This document shows positions 54,057 through 64,000 of a stretch of DNA of 64,000 bases, piece after piece. Under the pieces are notes generated by a model. It saw only the letters and a list, made by a program, of their open reading frames with translations. It was not told where the DNA came from and did not search any database. The position numbers and the translations under genes are program-made. Origin of the DNA: Ricinus communis (taxonomy: Eukaryota; Streptophyta; Magnoliopsida; Malpighiales; Euphorbiaceae); the NCBI RefSeq assembly GCF_019578655.1, contig NC_063263.1, positions 18,909,001 through 18,973,000 of the forward strand. The letters are read 5' to 3'. Positions within the stretch are counted from its first letter, which is position 1. Each line of letters starts with the position of its first letter.

Positions 54057-55560
54057 CATTCCTTTTATATAGGTAAGTACTCATAACTAATTGATTTTAT
54101 TTATTTTGTACTCTTTCAAATGATATTTCTTCTAGAAGTGTGTTTATTATGTATTGTACTGGTATTTTTGTTGTTAGAGTTCTTTGTTGTTGGTTCATAA
54201 TCTTATTTTTGAGGTGTAGCTCAATAACTTCTAGGGAATATGAAGCTGCTTCTTTCTATTCTTGCACATGTTTATTGAAAAACTTCCATAAGGTGGATCA
54301 ATATTTGATTACAAGGTCTGCTTGGATATAGAGAAAAGCAACGGTGGATTTCAGATTAGTAATTTGTAGTGGAGATGGTTGTACATAATTTTGAGAAATA
54401 GTGGCATTAGGGAAAAAGTACCCTTTTGTTGTTTTGAAATTTGAAGTGGCAGAGTTCTGTAAAGTGCAGGAAAAGGGATCTCTTATCATAGATTTGGCAA
54501 GGGGGTTTATTGGTTCTGCCCCTGCAAGCATGTTGCATTGTGGCTCTTGGTAGTTTGCAGCCTCCGACTGAATGCATACCATCATTAGATTATTTTTTAT
54601 TATCATTTTTTTCTTGTCAACTTGGTCTTACGTTATTATAGTTTGTCGGGTGCTTGATTTTATTTGATGCACAAGTAAAAGTTAGTCAATCATTATTGGT
54701 TAATTTAGGAGGGAAGAAATCAGATACTGATAAAAGGACTGGATGGTCCTATGGAATTTGCATTATGTTGCCAAATGTTAAGGCCTCGGAGTGTGGATAT
54801 TTGGCTCATTTGAGTTCATTGATGGATCATAGATGTCATATTGTAAGGAGATTCATTGGCAGATTGAGAAGCAATCATAAGAGATTGTTGATTCTTCTAT
54901 TTAGATATGGTTTGGAAATGATACTTCAAAAACTCGACAGCTCGATGGTGATTGTTAGTGGTTCATTGTATAATCATATGCTCAAAGTAGAATGTTGATA
55001 AGGGTGGAGGATGGCTAATTACTTTTTGGGGAAACTGATTCGATGGTTTTGGTTTTAATCTCATTAAGAACATTTGGAGGTTGCTAACTTAGATTGTTTG
55101 CCCTAGCATACGATTTTTAGTTCACTATGTTGGATGTTGCTCTAACTTTCAGATCTTATGTGTGTTCTTTCTTGTGCTTTCTTGTTTCTGTATTTGTGTC
55201 ATATGTTTGCACGGTTTTGTATGGTATTGTGTTTGTAATTAAAGCTTTACATTTTTAATGTTGTTGTGTTTGATGTGGAACTCTCCTACATGTTTTCTTT
55301 GCTTGACCAGTTTGGGTTCTTAATTTGCATCTTCATCCACAAGAACATGTGCTTTTATTTGTAAATGTCATTCATGAATCCTCAAAATTTGGTGTGAATG
55401 CATGCTTCTGTCTGTGGTGCTTATCATGCAGTAGCTTTTGTTGGCTAAATATCATGCTTTATATGTGTTTGCGCTTCGGTTATAGCTTGTTTTTTCTGCA
55501 TGATCTTTGGAGCTTTTCGCCTTTCACATAAACTATGTGCTTTACAGTTACAAAGTTTAG
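54057..55560 (+). other. 3'UTR and flank of FPA
   Basis: A strong donor-like GTAAGT occurs at 54073, 17 bases after the stop, so FPA may have an intron in its 3'UTR; an acceptor-like TTCTTCTAG follows near 54135. The frame at 54654-54998 (114 residues) shows no domain and is not credible. Composition stays gene-like to about 55,560, so transcription may run well past the stop codon. Confidence 0.4.
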
Positions 55561-55680
55561 GTTGAAATTCTTTTTTAATTGTATCTATGAGATGTAATTT
55601 TATTTTGTAAAAGTATGTGTTAGATGAATATTAAGTACGGCATGGAGATTATAAAAGCATATATGAGTAAATTCAGACAA

Positions 55681-55685
<5 letters not shown>

Positions 55686-55711
<26 letters not shown>
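55686..55711. repeat. T26 homopolymer
   Basis: Twenty-six consecutive T. On the minus strand this could be an old retroposed poly(A) tail. Confidence 0.9.
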
Positions 55712-55716
<5 letters not shown>

Positions 55717-57437
55717 CTTGGAGTTGCTCTCAGATTTAAAGATACCTAAAGCTGATAACCTCAATAATTCAAGCCTTATAAATGAATAATCACAGGTGAA
55801 AAAGGTGATAGAAGCTAAATATATTCGGAAAGAAGTTTCTTGGTAAAATAGGGTTTTACGCAGCTTTCTTTTTTGGGTTTAATCCTGTCATTATCCTGGT
55901 TAAGACATCGACTATATGTTTCCTGGTATGTCCAATCAACCTTTGTGTTGGTAACCGCTTAAGGAATAAAAAGAACCACCATGGTTGAATGCTCATCTGA
56001 AATTGTTTTCCGGTGTTATAAACGATCAAGGAACTACCTAAAATTGTCCAGTTAAATGTGCATATGCACATATCATGCTTAAACATCCTACAGATTCTGC
56101 AGTTGCAATCTGCGTCCACCTAGGTAGAAATTCTTACGAGGCAAGTTAAGAGGGTTTTGTAATGCACTTGTGCTAACCGGGACAGGATTGTATTTCCGCA
56201 ATTTGAGAGAGAGAGAGAGAGGGAGAGCACAATTAGCAATGATAATGCACTAATTACGCACTAATTACATTTGAATTATTTCTTCTATACGGTGAGATTA
56301 CTACTTGCAGAATTACCAAAGCTTTAACTGAGATAAGCCATGTTGAGATTCCCAACTGAGATAAGATCGTTATAATAAATAATTCAGGGTGGAATGCGTT
56401 GTATTTTATCAATTTATTATCAGTTCCCTGAATGTAGCTACCAAATACTCTCTGCGGACAGGAGGATTCGTGAATAAGAACGTTTGTGCATTGTGGGATT
56501 TATCAGCTTTGAGCTTTTCTTTTTTCTTCCCGTAAGAACCGAATACTTTTGATTTGAAAGCCTCTGAAATGAAATTTTTCGTAAGCTATGAAATTGTCTG
56601 TCAAATTGATCCCTGGGGAACTCTCCACCAAATATAATTTTATATATTTGCTCAGTTAGAAATTAGAGTTGAACGATTGCCAGGAGTGATGCCCTAATCC
56701 CCTGTTGAAGCAAATTACGACAAGGAAGCAAAGGCTCTGAACAGGTCGAAAATCATTAAAGAAATAATATATCTGTTTACTGCTACACTTTAGTTGATTA
56801 ATTCGTTGCACCATTATTACGTTGAATGATGTTCTCTAAATGAGAAATAAACATTTCTTTTTTCTTCTCTCTTATTCTTAAGCAATGAACTTATGTTGCC
56901 AATTCCTGGCCTGTATTGCAAAGCACATTTTAGAAGTCATGGATGGAAAATTGTGGCCTGCAAATTGGTCTTGAATTAATAATAATAATAATGTATATCT
57001 CTGACGGTGTGTAGGTAGTTGGGCCAATTGTTGTTGTTATCTGGATCACAATCAGCTGGCAATGAGGGCGTATGATAGCTTTTTATCAAAAAGGAGGAGT
57101 TGGCTAAACGTTTGGACTCGCTGACTCGTTAGAATTAGATGAATAGCAAAGAGGCGCTGTAAAATTGGTTTCTTTCGCCCAAGATAATGGCTCCTTTCTT
57201 TTTTTTTTTTTTTGGGTCTTCTCTTATTGAACCTTTAATTCTGGTTTATTTATTATTTGCCCACTTTGATGGTTTCATTAATGTGTGCAATCTCTCTCGT
57301 CATATTTGTCATCCAAATTTTTAATGATTAGACCCACACTTCAACTGATAACAGAGGTTTATTTTTTACTCGAAAAGGAACAGAGAAACATGTTGCAATG
57401 TAGTTGTAATTTCACACCCCGACTTAAATTGAACTAG

Positions 57438-57515
57438 GTACGAAAACTAAATACCCAGTTCAATTTCAGTTGCAATGTACGAAAACTAAGTACCCAGTTC
57501 AATTTAAGGTCACGA
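57438..57515. repeat. Tandem duplication, 39-bp unit
   Basis: GTACGAAAACTAARTACCCA starts at 57438 and again at 57477, both followed by GTTCAATTT. The copies differ at one base in the first 29, then diverge. Confidence 0.9.
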
Positions 57516-58039
57516 CTGATATTACTTGATTCAATATCAAGTTTCATTTATAATTGACGTAGATAATGATATTTATGCAACAATTATATAAAAGTAATAT
57601 AAATTAAAATAACAAGTTATTTTATTGTTAAATTATTTCTAATTGATTTGATTTTTTATCTAAAAAATAATTGATTTAATTTAATTCTCTCAAGAATAGA
57701 ATTTTCTAAAAAATGAGAAAATAAGTGATTCTTGTTAATGAGGGAATATTGTTATGATTTTGTAGTAATTCTTTTAACATGCGCAAAGAATATTTGGTTA
57801 CAAATTTATGTTTTGTTTTGTCTTTCTGAATAAGTATTTGTTTGTTTGCCTTTCTATATTAGAGTTTATTTGTTTTCTGTCGTGAAAGTTATGAGGAGTT
57901 TGAGTATGATATTTAAAAGATCATACTTTGATATTCAAAAAATTATACTCATTTACAGACTCATTAAATAACAATGAAGTCAATTTGTGATTCTTATTAA
58001 TATATCAAACAATTATAATGATACTCAACAATCTATTTT

Positions 58040-58345
58040 AGATAATCAAGTCATTATTATTCGTAATATTCCTCAAGTCAATCAGACATTGCAACATTAG
58101 TTGTTGCCATTCAACAAGCTGAAAAATGATAATATGGAAATTCCACAAAAAGCTGATGACTTAGTAGACCAAGTTGCTTATGAGGACATTGAACAACGTC
58201 ATTCTAATGCAACATTAAGAAGTACTAGTAGAGTCAAGAGATCAGTCCTAGTGATCATATGGTATATCTACAAGAGTCTAATTATAATTTAGGAGCCAAA
58301 AATGACCTTGAGACCTTTGCACAGATTGTTTATCAGCATTCACAA
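58040..58345 (+). mobile_element. Ty1/copia retrotransposon remnant (integrase-RT linker)
   Basis: One frame reads VIIIRNIPQVNQ, a stop, then QRHSNATLRSTSRVKR. After a one-base shift it continues DHMVYLQESNYNLGAKNDLE and TFAQIV. In copia elements the motif RRSTR.. followed by ..D(Y)VVYL and ..DP marks the junction of integrase and reverse transcriptase. The stop and frameshift show it is dead. No catalytic motif, LTR or primer-binding site was recognised around it. Confidence 0.6.
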
Positions 58346-58860
58346 CTCTTGCATGCCTTTGAGGTTCAGGCTGTGAGCTTGCAGTAGTGAAATAACCAGG
58401 GCTTAAGCAAAATTTAGCAGCTGATGGTCTCTCCCGATGAATCTAGACTCATAAGGTTTGTTGTCCTTTCCTTTGCCCTTCTCATCATACAAACCAGTTG
58501 TACTTGATCTCTTATCCTTTGCATGCTTTGATTTATAAAATTCCTTAAGTAAATCAACACTGCTCACATCGTACAATCCAATTGAACTATATCCCATCAC
58601 CTCTTTTTGTGCTAGTTGAATAAATAAATTGGTAATTTAATTATACTTTGATTATTAAGTTTATTATCAAGTATTAAATTTATCGAAAATTGATTTTGTT
58701 ATTAAATTAAATTAAAATTTTAATTTTAACACAAATTAATTTTAATATATAATTAAAATAATAAATTTAATATTTTCTATTCTAATTTTTATTTTTAAAA
58801 ATCTTTTTTATCTGGCATTAACTTTGAACACACGTGCATCCCTTATCTAGAGCCTGGACT
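58346..58860. other. Flank of the copia remnant, unassigned
   Basis: A minus-strand frame (58600-58403, 65 residues, lysine-rich) lies directly next to the copia piece. It has no recognised domain and may be part of the same decayed element. From 58,620 the sequence is AT-rich. Confidence 0.4.
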
Positions 58861-58886
58861 CTGTTTATGAATTCATTATTTAGACT

Positions 58887-58936
58887 TTTAGCACGAGATT
58901 TTGAGTCTCGCGTGTTTACCATTTCACCGTCAAGGC
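58887..58936 (-). pseudogene. trnL-CAA: 5' half of plastid trnL-CAA inserted in the nucleus
   Basis: The reverse complement begins GCCTTGACGGTGAAATGG and continues GACTCAAAATCTCGTGC, which I recognise as the acceptor 5' strand, D-arm and anticodon arm (loop CTCAAAA, anticodon CAA) of chloroplast tRNA-Leu(CAA). Homology stops after GCTAAA, so the variable arm, T-arm and 3' acceptor strand are missing. It cannot make a tRNA. Confidence 0.8.
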
Positions 58937-59110
58937 ATCTTGAAAGTGAATTGTATTCCATGAATATGATATCTATCTAGTGTGATGTATGGAATATATG
59001 ACAAAGGTGGAGTGTTGGAGTATTTCTATTGATCGGTCATGTCATATAAGCCCGAGTCGGACATTCAATTATTTCGATTTGAATTACCCGAAAGATGCCT
59101 TATATAATTT
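58937..59110. other. Probable plastid spacer next to the trnL half
   Basis: The sequence beyond the 5' end of the trnL half (CTTGAAAGTGAATTGTATTC to about GAAAGATGCC) has balanced composition unlike the AT-rich DNA that follows, and its wording resembles the plastid ycf2/trnL region. This suggests that one continuous plastid piece of about 220 bases was inserted. The spacer assignment is from memory and weaker than the tRNA call. Confidence 0.45.
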
Positions 59111-59772
59111 AATTAAACAAATCTAAAAATATTTTAAAATTACTTTTATTTACAATAATATTATTAAATTACTATATAACTTAATTTTAGTTATTAATAT
59201 AAAATAAATATTTGTAGTTAAAAAATTATCTTTATTAAATTATATAATAAAAAAATATTTAATATATTTATTGTTTTAGAATTAAATTATATTACTTTAA
59301 TTAAATATTAAAATTAATTATAATAAAAATAAAATTTTATTTTAATTTAATAATTAAATTTATTTAAAATAAATTTAATATTTGATAATAAATTCAACAA
59401 TCAAACTATAATATTAAATAACAAGCACGAGTACGTACACTGATACCAATAGATATCAGTTTGTTTTATTAAAAAGTTTTAAAATCTTAATATAATAAGA
59501 AAAAGTACAATAAGAATAAATAGTATTTAAACCGTTAATATAATAGAACGAACTGAACCACAAGCCCGTAAAATTAGGTGGGGCTTTCATTTCTTTCTTG
59601 ATTTTATTTCTACCCATGTTCGCATTTATACGGTTGCTTACTCACGGGCCACGAATTCTCTTTTCGAACACATCAGCATAAGAGAAAAACAAACAAACAA
59701 ACAAAATGATATGAATAAGTAAGCACAACGATTACTAAAGCCTGAAAGAGAAAGATTCGACAGTTTTTACAA
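59111..59772. other. AT-rich promoter-proximal region of SKIP16
   Basis: Extremely AT-rich to about 59,520; then composition rises toward the start codon. No clear TATA box at the expected distance and no recognised elements. Confidence 0.5.
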
Positions 59773-62700
59773 ATGGGTTTGGAGGCAGTGGGTGATCTAG
59801 CTCTTAACGAAATTCTGTCCATACTAGGACCAGAAGAAACGGCAATTGTAGCTTGTGTTAGCAAGCGTCTTAAGGCTTCAGCTTCTGAGGAATCTCTCTG
59901 GTCAAAATTTTGTTTTCAAGATCTTCATCTTTCTTCTCCTCTCGATCCTCATGGCAATCCTCTTCCTTCTTTCAAGGTACATCTCAATTATTAAAATTTA
60001 GTCAATTTTCTTTCTGGATTCTTTCTATTTTAGATAGTTGAGAAATCTTGTTATATCCTTCCTGGGTTTATTATATTATTTTGTTTGTACGTGTATATTT
60101 TAATCAGCTAATGTTTTAATTAAAATATTTTTGAATTTTGGTTATATTCTGAAATTAAGACTTGAAATTGCTTTTAATTTCACCTTTTACTCATTTTCGG
60201 TTGTTTTATTCATTTATTTTTTTTGAGAAATTACAAAATTATGTCTTTTAAACCACAGAGTAACATGATTATCCAGTTAGGGAGTGCCCATTTCTCAAAA
60301 TGCGTAGTTCTTCCTAAAGACTCCATTTTTGTGAATTACTTACATATGCGTTTGTTATTTGGGTTGTTGAAGCCCTAGAGCATATTAGAAATGAAGGTTT
60401 TATGTTGGTGGTCCTAAGCTCCTTAATTTGGGCTTTATCCCTTGTGAGTTTGCTTAATATCAGCATTATCTCATTCTCAGGTTAAAAGTATGCCTTCACT
60501 TGCTATTCTATATTTGTAGTTTGCTTATGGATCATGGCGGGAAGCTTTTGCTATGTATCCTTGGCCTCTTGTAAAACGAGTTAAAAGGTGTTGGGACAGA
60601 CTCAAGAACTGGTTGACCACAAATTTTCCTGAAGCTGCTGCTACACTACAGCAGGGTGCAACAGAAGATGAAATTCGACGGTTTGAGAAAGTTTTAGAAG
60701 TGAAGTTGCCTCTCCCCACAAGAGTTCTCTACCGTTTTTACAATGGTCAAGTTTTCCAAGAAAAAGATGCATTAACAAGTGCTCATGGCAATAATTTAGG
60801 CCTAATAGGTGGCTACGCTTTTTATCATCACTTGGTCAACGTTTACCTGTTACCATTAGATCAAGTAATCTTGGAAACAAAACAAATAGTATGCCATCTT
60901 GGGATTTCTGGTGGTTTTAACAGTACTAAATATATTGTTGTAGCTGCATCATCAGCTTTCATTGAAAAGTTTTTTTTCCTCAATTGTACAAATGGCCAAC
61001 TGTATGTTGGTACCAGAAATCTTCCAATAGATGGAGAAATGATGCCATGTGTGCCAAATGCATTGCTGAGGTCAGTGCATGATCCAAGCAGTGACCAGCA
61101 GCGGGATGGAATGCTACTATGGTTAGAAGAGCATGGCCGTCGCTTACAAGATGGCATTATTAAACTCCGGGAAGAACGAAATATTAGAACTATCTGTCAA
61201 TTTCCAGAAGAACCTCCTTCCTGTTCCACTGCTATTACCAATGGCGTAAAGGTAAGGGATTCTGAGGGTAATGCATATCTTCTGCCTTCCAGAGCTTTTT
61301 TTTCCTCCCTCCATTTCTGGATAAGTATTAAATGTCTCTATTGTATAGTTTTGGGATACATAAGATGGTTATCATCTTATAATTTCGTGAAAGTACCTGC
61401 TCTTCATCCTACTCCTTTTTGCTATTTTTTTGGATGCTTCAATCAATTTGCTGCTTGCCACACTAGGAAACGGTCATTCATGTTGGATATTGCCATGTCC
61501 CTTGCATCAAAGTATCACAGCTTTCTAGGAGCTAAATCTTTTTTTCTATTAAAATGCATGTGGCAAGCTGCTTTAATGTATGTTTCGTTCTTTGGCAATC
61601 ATATCATGATGCAGATAATCATTTTGTCATTATGAGATATGCACATTTTGATTGATTCATTTATTTCCTATGAAGCTACTGGAAGCAGTTGTGGTTGTAG
61701 TCCTCTTATGTATGTTGGTTGTTCATTTAATGGTGACTCCTCAAGCTATATCAATGCTGCCATATGTGGCAACTACTGCTGCTGCCGGGGTAATTAGGAA
61801 ATAATGCATTTTGATCCTATAGCACCTTTTTTTCGCCAGCTCTCCTAACACATAGATGTCTCTGAATTTAGGGATTCTGAATGCCATATTTAAGTAATGG
61901 AGCTCTTGCCAAATGGTGCATGTATTGAGCAAATTGTTGGTATTTCATTGGCTTTGCTTATGTCTTTGTTAAGTGTGGTCCTACTGCAGAGTGTGTTATT
62001 ACTGCAGTTTTCTATTATCATTGTAACTATTACAAACCTATTAAAAAGTTCTCTTTCTTGCATATTTCATGTTTGTGTATTTTGTTGCTTTCATATGCTT
62101 TACATAGCAGGAGAAGGAGGGGACATGCTAATAAAAATTTCTATCAGGTCCGTGCTTCTGCTATTTTTGTGCCAGAGGCAGCTGATCTGGATGGTGGTTC
62201 TGACAAATACTGGTTTGCATATTCAATTCGCATGTCCCTACTGCCTGATGGATGCATCGTAAATGGAATGTATTTTGCCTCTTGCCAACTGCAGAAGAGG
62301 CATTGGATCATCCGTGCAAATGAAACTGTTGTATCTGATGTGGTTGGAGAGGGTGTGATAGGCAAGGTATGACTTGCTACTCTTCCTTTATGCAGAGTGA
62401 AGTTTCTTCTATAGTATTGGAATGGAACTTATCTGTTTCATGAACATCAGGTCCTTCAAGTCTATATTACTACAATAAAATAAATTTTAGAAAAAAAAAG
62501 AACTTTTGAAATATCAATGGTAGTTATCCTCTTTCACAGAAATTATGAATTTTTCTTTTTAGTCTCGGTCTATCTTGTTAACCAGCAGTTCTTTTTACCA
62601 AAAGTCTAAAACTTAGTATCAAGAAAAATTCTTTTCCATTTTTGCTTGATTTGTTTTCATGGTCATTTTAGCCAAGCATGTGACTTTCCATAGTCGTAGA

Positions 62701-63885
62701 GAGAGGGAGAAGTTATGTGCTAATACAATTTTGCACATGCTTATAACCTTTTCAAGGTCATCTTGCAAGGCCGAACAGATTCTATAACTAACTGCATCTT
62801 TAGGTCTAAAAATTATAGGAATTTTGTAGAATCTAATTTACTCTTTTAATCAAGACAAAACCCTCTGTAGGTGGCTTGTTTACCTATTCAAAATATTATG
62901 GTATAAATTGAATATATGCTGTAACGGTAACGTTGAACTGATGCAAATTTGTTTGCTGGTCCTTACTTCCCTAAGACAAACCCAAGTTCTGAGAAGTGAG
63001 GAGAAGCTGTTTTATTTATTACTTATTCAATCAATGAGGCTACTTCTTAATCCAAAAACAGAAGTGATTCCTCAAAAATAAAGTTCAGTTTCTCTATGTA
63101 TCACTCATTCGACATTTACAAATTGGATTTCTGCATAATTGACCACCTTGGATAGTATGACAAGCTAGGATATTCCTAATAAACTTTCTGATGTAGCAGA
63201 TGTAACTTCTTCATACCCATATCTAGAGCCATCTTGTTTATTTATTTTCATTTCTTTTAATAAAGAAGTAATATTACTAGATCAATTGCCATTTCTTGAT
63301 CTATAAAGTGATTATACTATGAATGAGGACTTCAATAACCATATGATAATTATTCTCATTCTTTTCTTGTATGTTTGCAGTATCCAGTCTTGTGTCCAGG
63401 TGAGCAAGAGTTCGTATATGAGAGTTGCATGCCTCTACCAACTTCTCCAGGTTCAGTTGAAGGTTCTTTCACATTTGTCCCTGACAGGTAATCCACATAA
63501 GCAGACCTTGTGCTATAAGCAGTGTTGCTTGAACAATGTTTCGGTATGATTAAATTCACAATTTTAATATGAGATAATTCTTCCACAACGGGCTTACTCT
63601 GTGATTTAATTTAGTGTTAGTAATTTAGGGTCTTTCATCATATGGGATCCTTGCAAGTTGTCTAATAGATACAAGACTACTGTAGTTCGTTCATATCTTT
63701 GGCATAGAACAAAATTTTACAAATTGTTATACTCTTCTTTTTCATAACCAGCTGTCCATTCTTTTTATGCTCTTTGTCGTTTCTTTTCCCTGCTTGGTTC
63801 TTCTAGGTTGACGCATCCAAAAGGAGCTCCATTTGAAGTTGAAGTGGCGCGGTTTCATCTTCAACTTCCAGACTACATTTTCTGA
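59773..63885 (+). CDS. SKIP16: F-box protein SKIP16 (F-box, SUKH/SMI1-KNR4-like, ApaG domains)
   Basis: Five exons: 59773-59976, 60520-61251, 62148-62366, 63381-63487 and 63807-63885. Phases agree, giving 446 residues, close to the Arabidopsis protein. Residues about 8-45 (LALNEILSILGPEETAIVAC, then VSKRLKASASEESLW) form the F-box, the SKP1-binding part of an SCF ubiquitin ligase. Residues about 114-265 (ATEDEIRRFEKVLEVKLP, RVLYRFYNGQ) form a SUKH-type domain. From residue 313, VRASAIFVPEAADLDGG, FAYSIRMSL and the end PFEVEVARFHLQLPDYIF form an ApaG/DUF525 beta-sandwich, as in human FBXO3. This three-domain order identifies SKIP16. Its substrates are not known to me. Exon 2 remains open past its donor to 61635, but that readthrough has no family match. 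Confidence 0.95.
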
Positions 63886-64000
63886 CGGTTGTCTCTAAAA
63901 TTAAACTGCTGCAACAATACCTGTGTAATGATTTAGCATCCTTCTGCTATTGTTGATATGTGGGATAAATTTGTGTGCATGTGGAAGACCAAATGATAAA
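63886..64000 (+). other. 3' end and flank of SKIP16
   Basis: Sequence after the TGA; likely 3'UTR. The window ends before any clear polyadenylation site. Confidence 0.5.

Larger units (their letters stand above)
55561..57999. other. Intergenic region downstream of FPA
   Basis: It contains a T26 run at 55686-55711, a short (GA)n near 56206-56222 and an (AAT)n near 56977-56991. The minus-strand frame 56119-55856 (87 residues, cysteine-rich start MDADCNCRICRM) has no recognised domain and no supporting splice or promoter evidence. A 39-bp tandem duplication lies at 57438-57515. Confidence 0.6.

Noticed and set aside
54654..54998. 114-residue open frame downstream of FPA
   Set aside because: No recognisable domain, no splice or promoter support; it lies in the probable 3' flank of FPA.
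55856..56119. Minus-strand 87-residue frame with a cysteine-rich start
   Set aside because: Short, unique, no domain or motif, no clear promoter; chance is likelier than a gene.
61252..61635. Extension of SKIP16 exon 2 beyond its donor as coding
   Set aside because: The extension has no family similarity, and splicing at 61251 to 62148 gives the expected ApaG domain in frame.

Overview
The window is plant nuclear DNA. It has split genes with GT-AG introns, small exons in gene-dense stretches, and very AT-rich intergenic DNA full of TA microsatellites and decayed transposons. The protein families (FPA with its SPOC domain, SKIP16, DUF936, an expanded mTERF family, a 3-beta-HSD fused to a reticulon-like tail) point to a eudicot, probably a rosid. 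I cannot fix the species from the sequence.

Layout. (1) 1-6197, +: 3' part of a DUF936 gene, with a 4.5-kb intron. (2) 6198-12150: AT-rich intergenic DNA with possible CACTA-like remnants. (3) 12150-13914, +: a broken calreticulin (CRT3-type) relic, followed by a foldback MITE. (4) 18852-24508, +: an intact 8-exon glyoxalase II gene (GLX2 family). (5) 28330-36019, +: a 12-exon 3-beta-hydroxysteroid-dehydrogenase-like/reticulon gene. Its introns hold a plastid rpoB fragment, a 66-bp tandem duplication and a hAT-like MITE. (6) 39425-43279, +: a tandem mTERF cluster of one full-length decayed copy, one short N-terminal remnant and one intact single-exon gene. (7) 47691-54056, +: FPA, with three RRMs and a SPOC domain; a strong G-quadruplex candidate lies in its first intron. 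(8) 54057-59772: intergenic DNA with a copia remnant and half of a plastid trnL-CAA. (9) 59773-63885, +: SKIP16 (F-box, SUKH, ApaG).

All recognised protein genes are on the + strand. They are not an operon. The order glyoxalase II / 3-beta-HSD / FPA recalls Arabidopsis At2g43430-At2g43410, and SKIP16 near a glyoxalase II recalls At1g06110/At1g06130, so this looks like an ancestral block. These locus numbers are from memory. Functions are diverse: methylglyoxal detoxification, ER membrane protein, organelle gene expression, RNA 3'-end choice and flowering, and SCF ubiquitin ligation.

Exon joins were made by hand: splice sites were required to be GT-AG, and reading frame had to be kept across every junction. 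In all five intact genes every exon length and phase adds up. I saw no clear undescribed biological system. The most interesting items are the calreticulin relic, the organelle insertions, the mTERF copies at different stages of decay, the missing catalytic tyrosine in the HSD-like protein and the G-tract in FPA intron 1.
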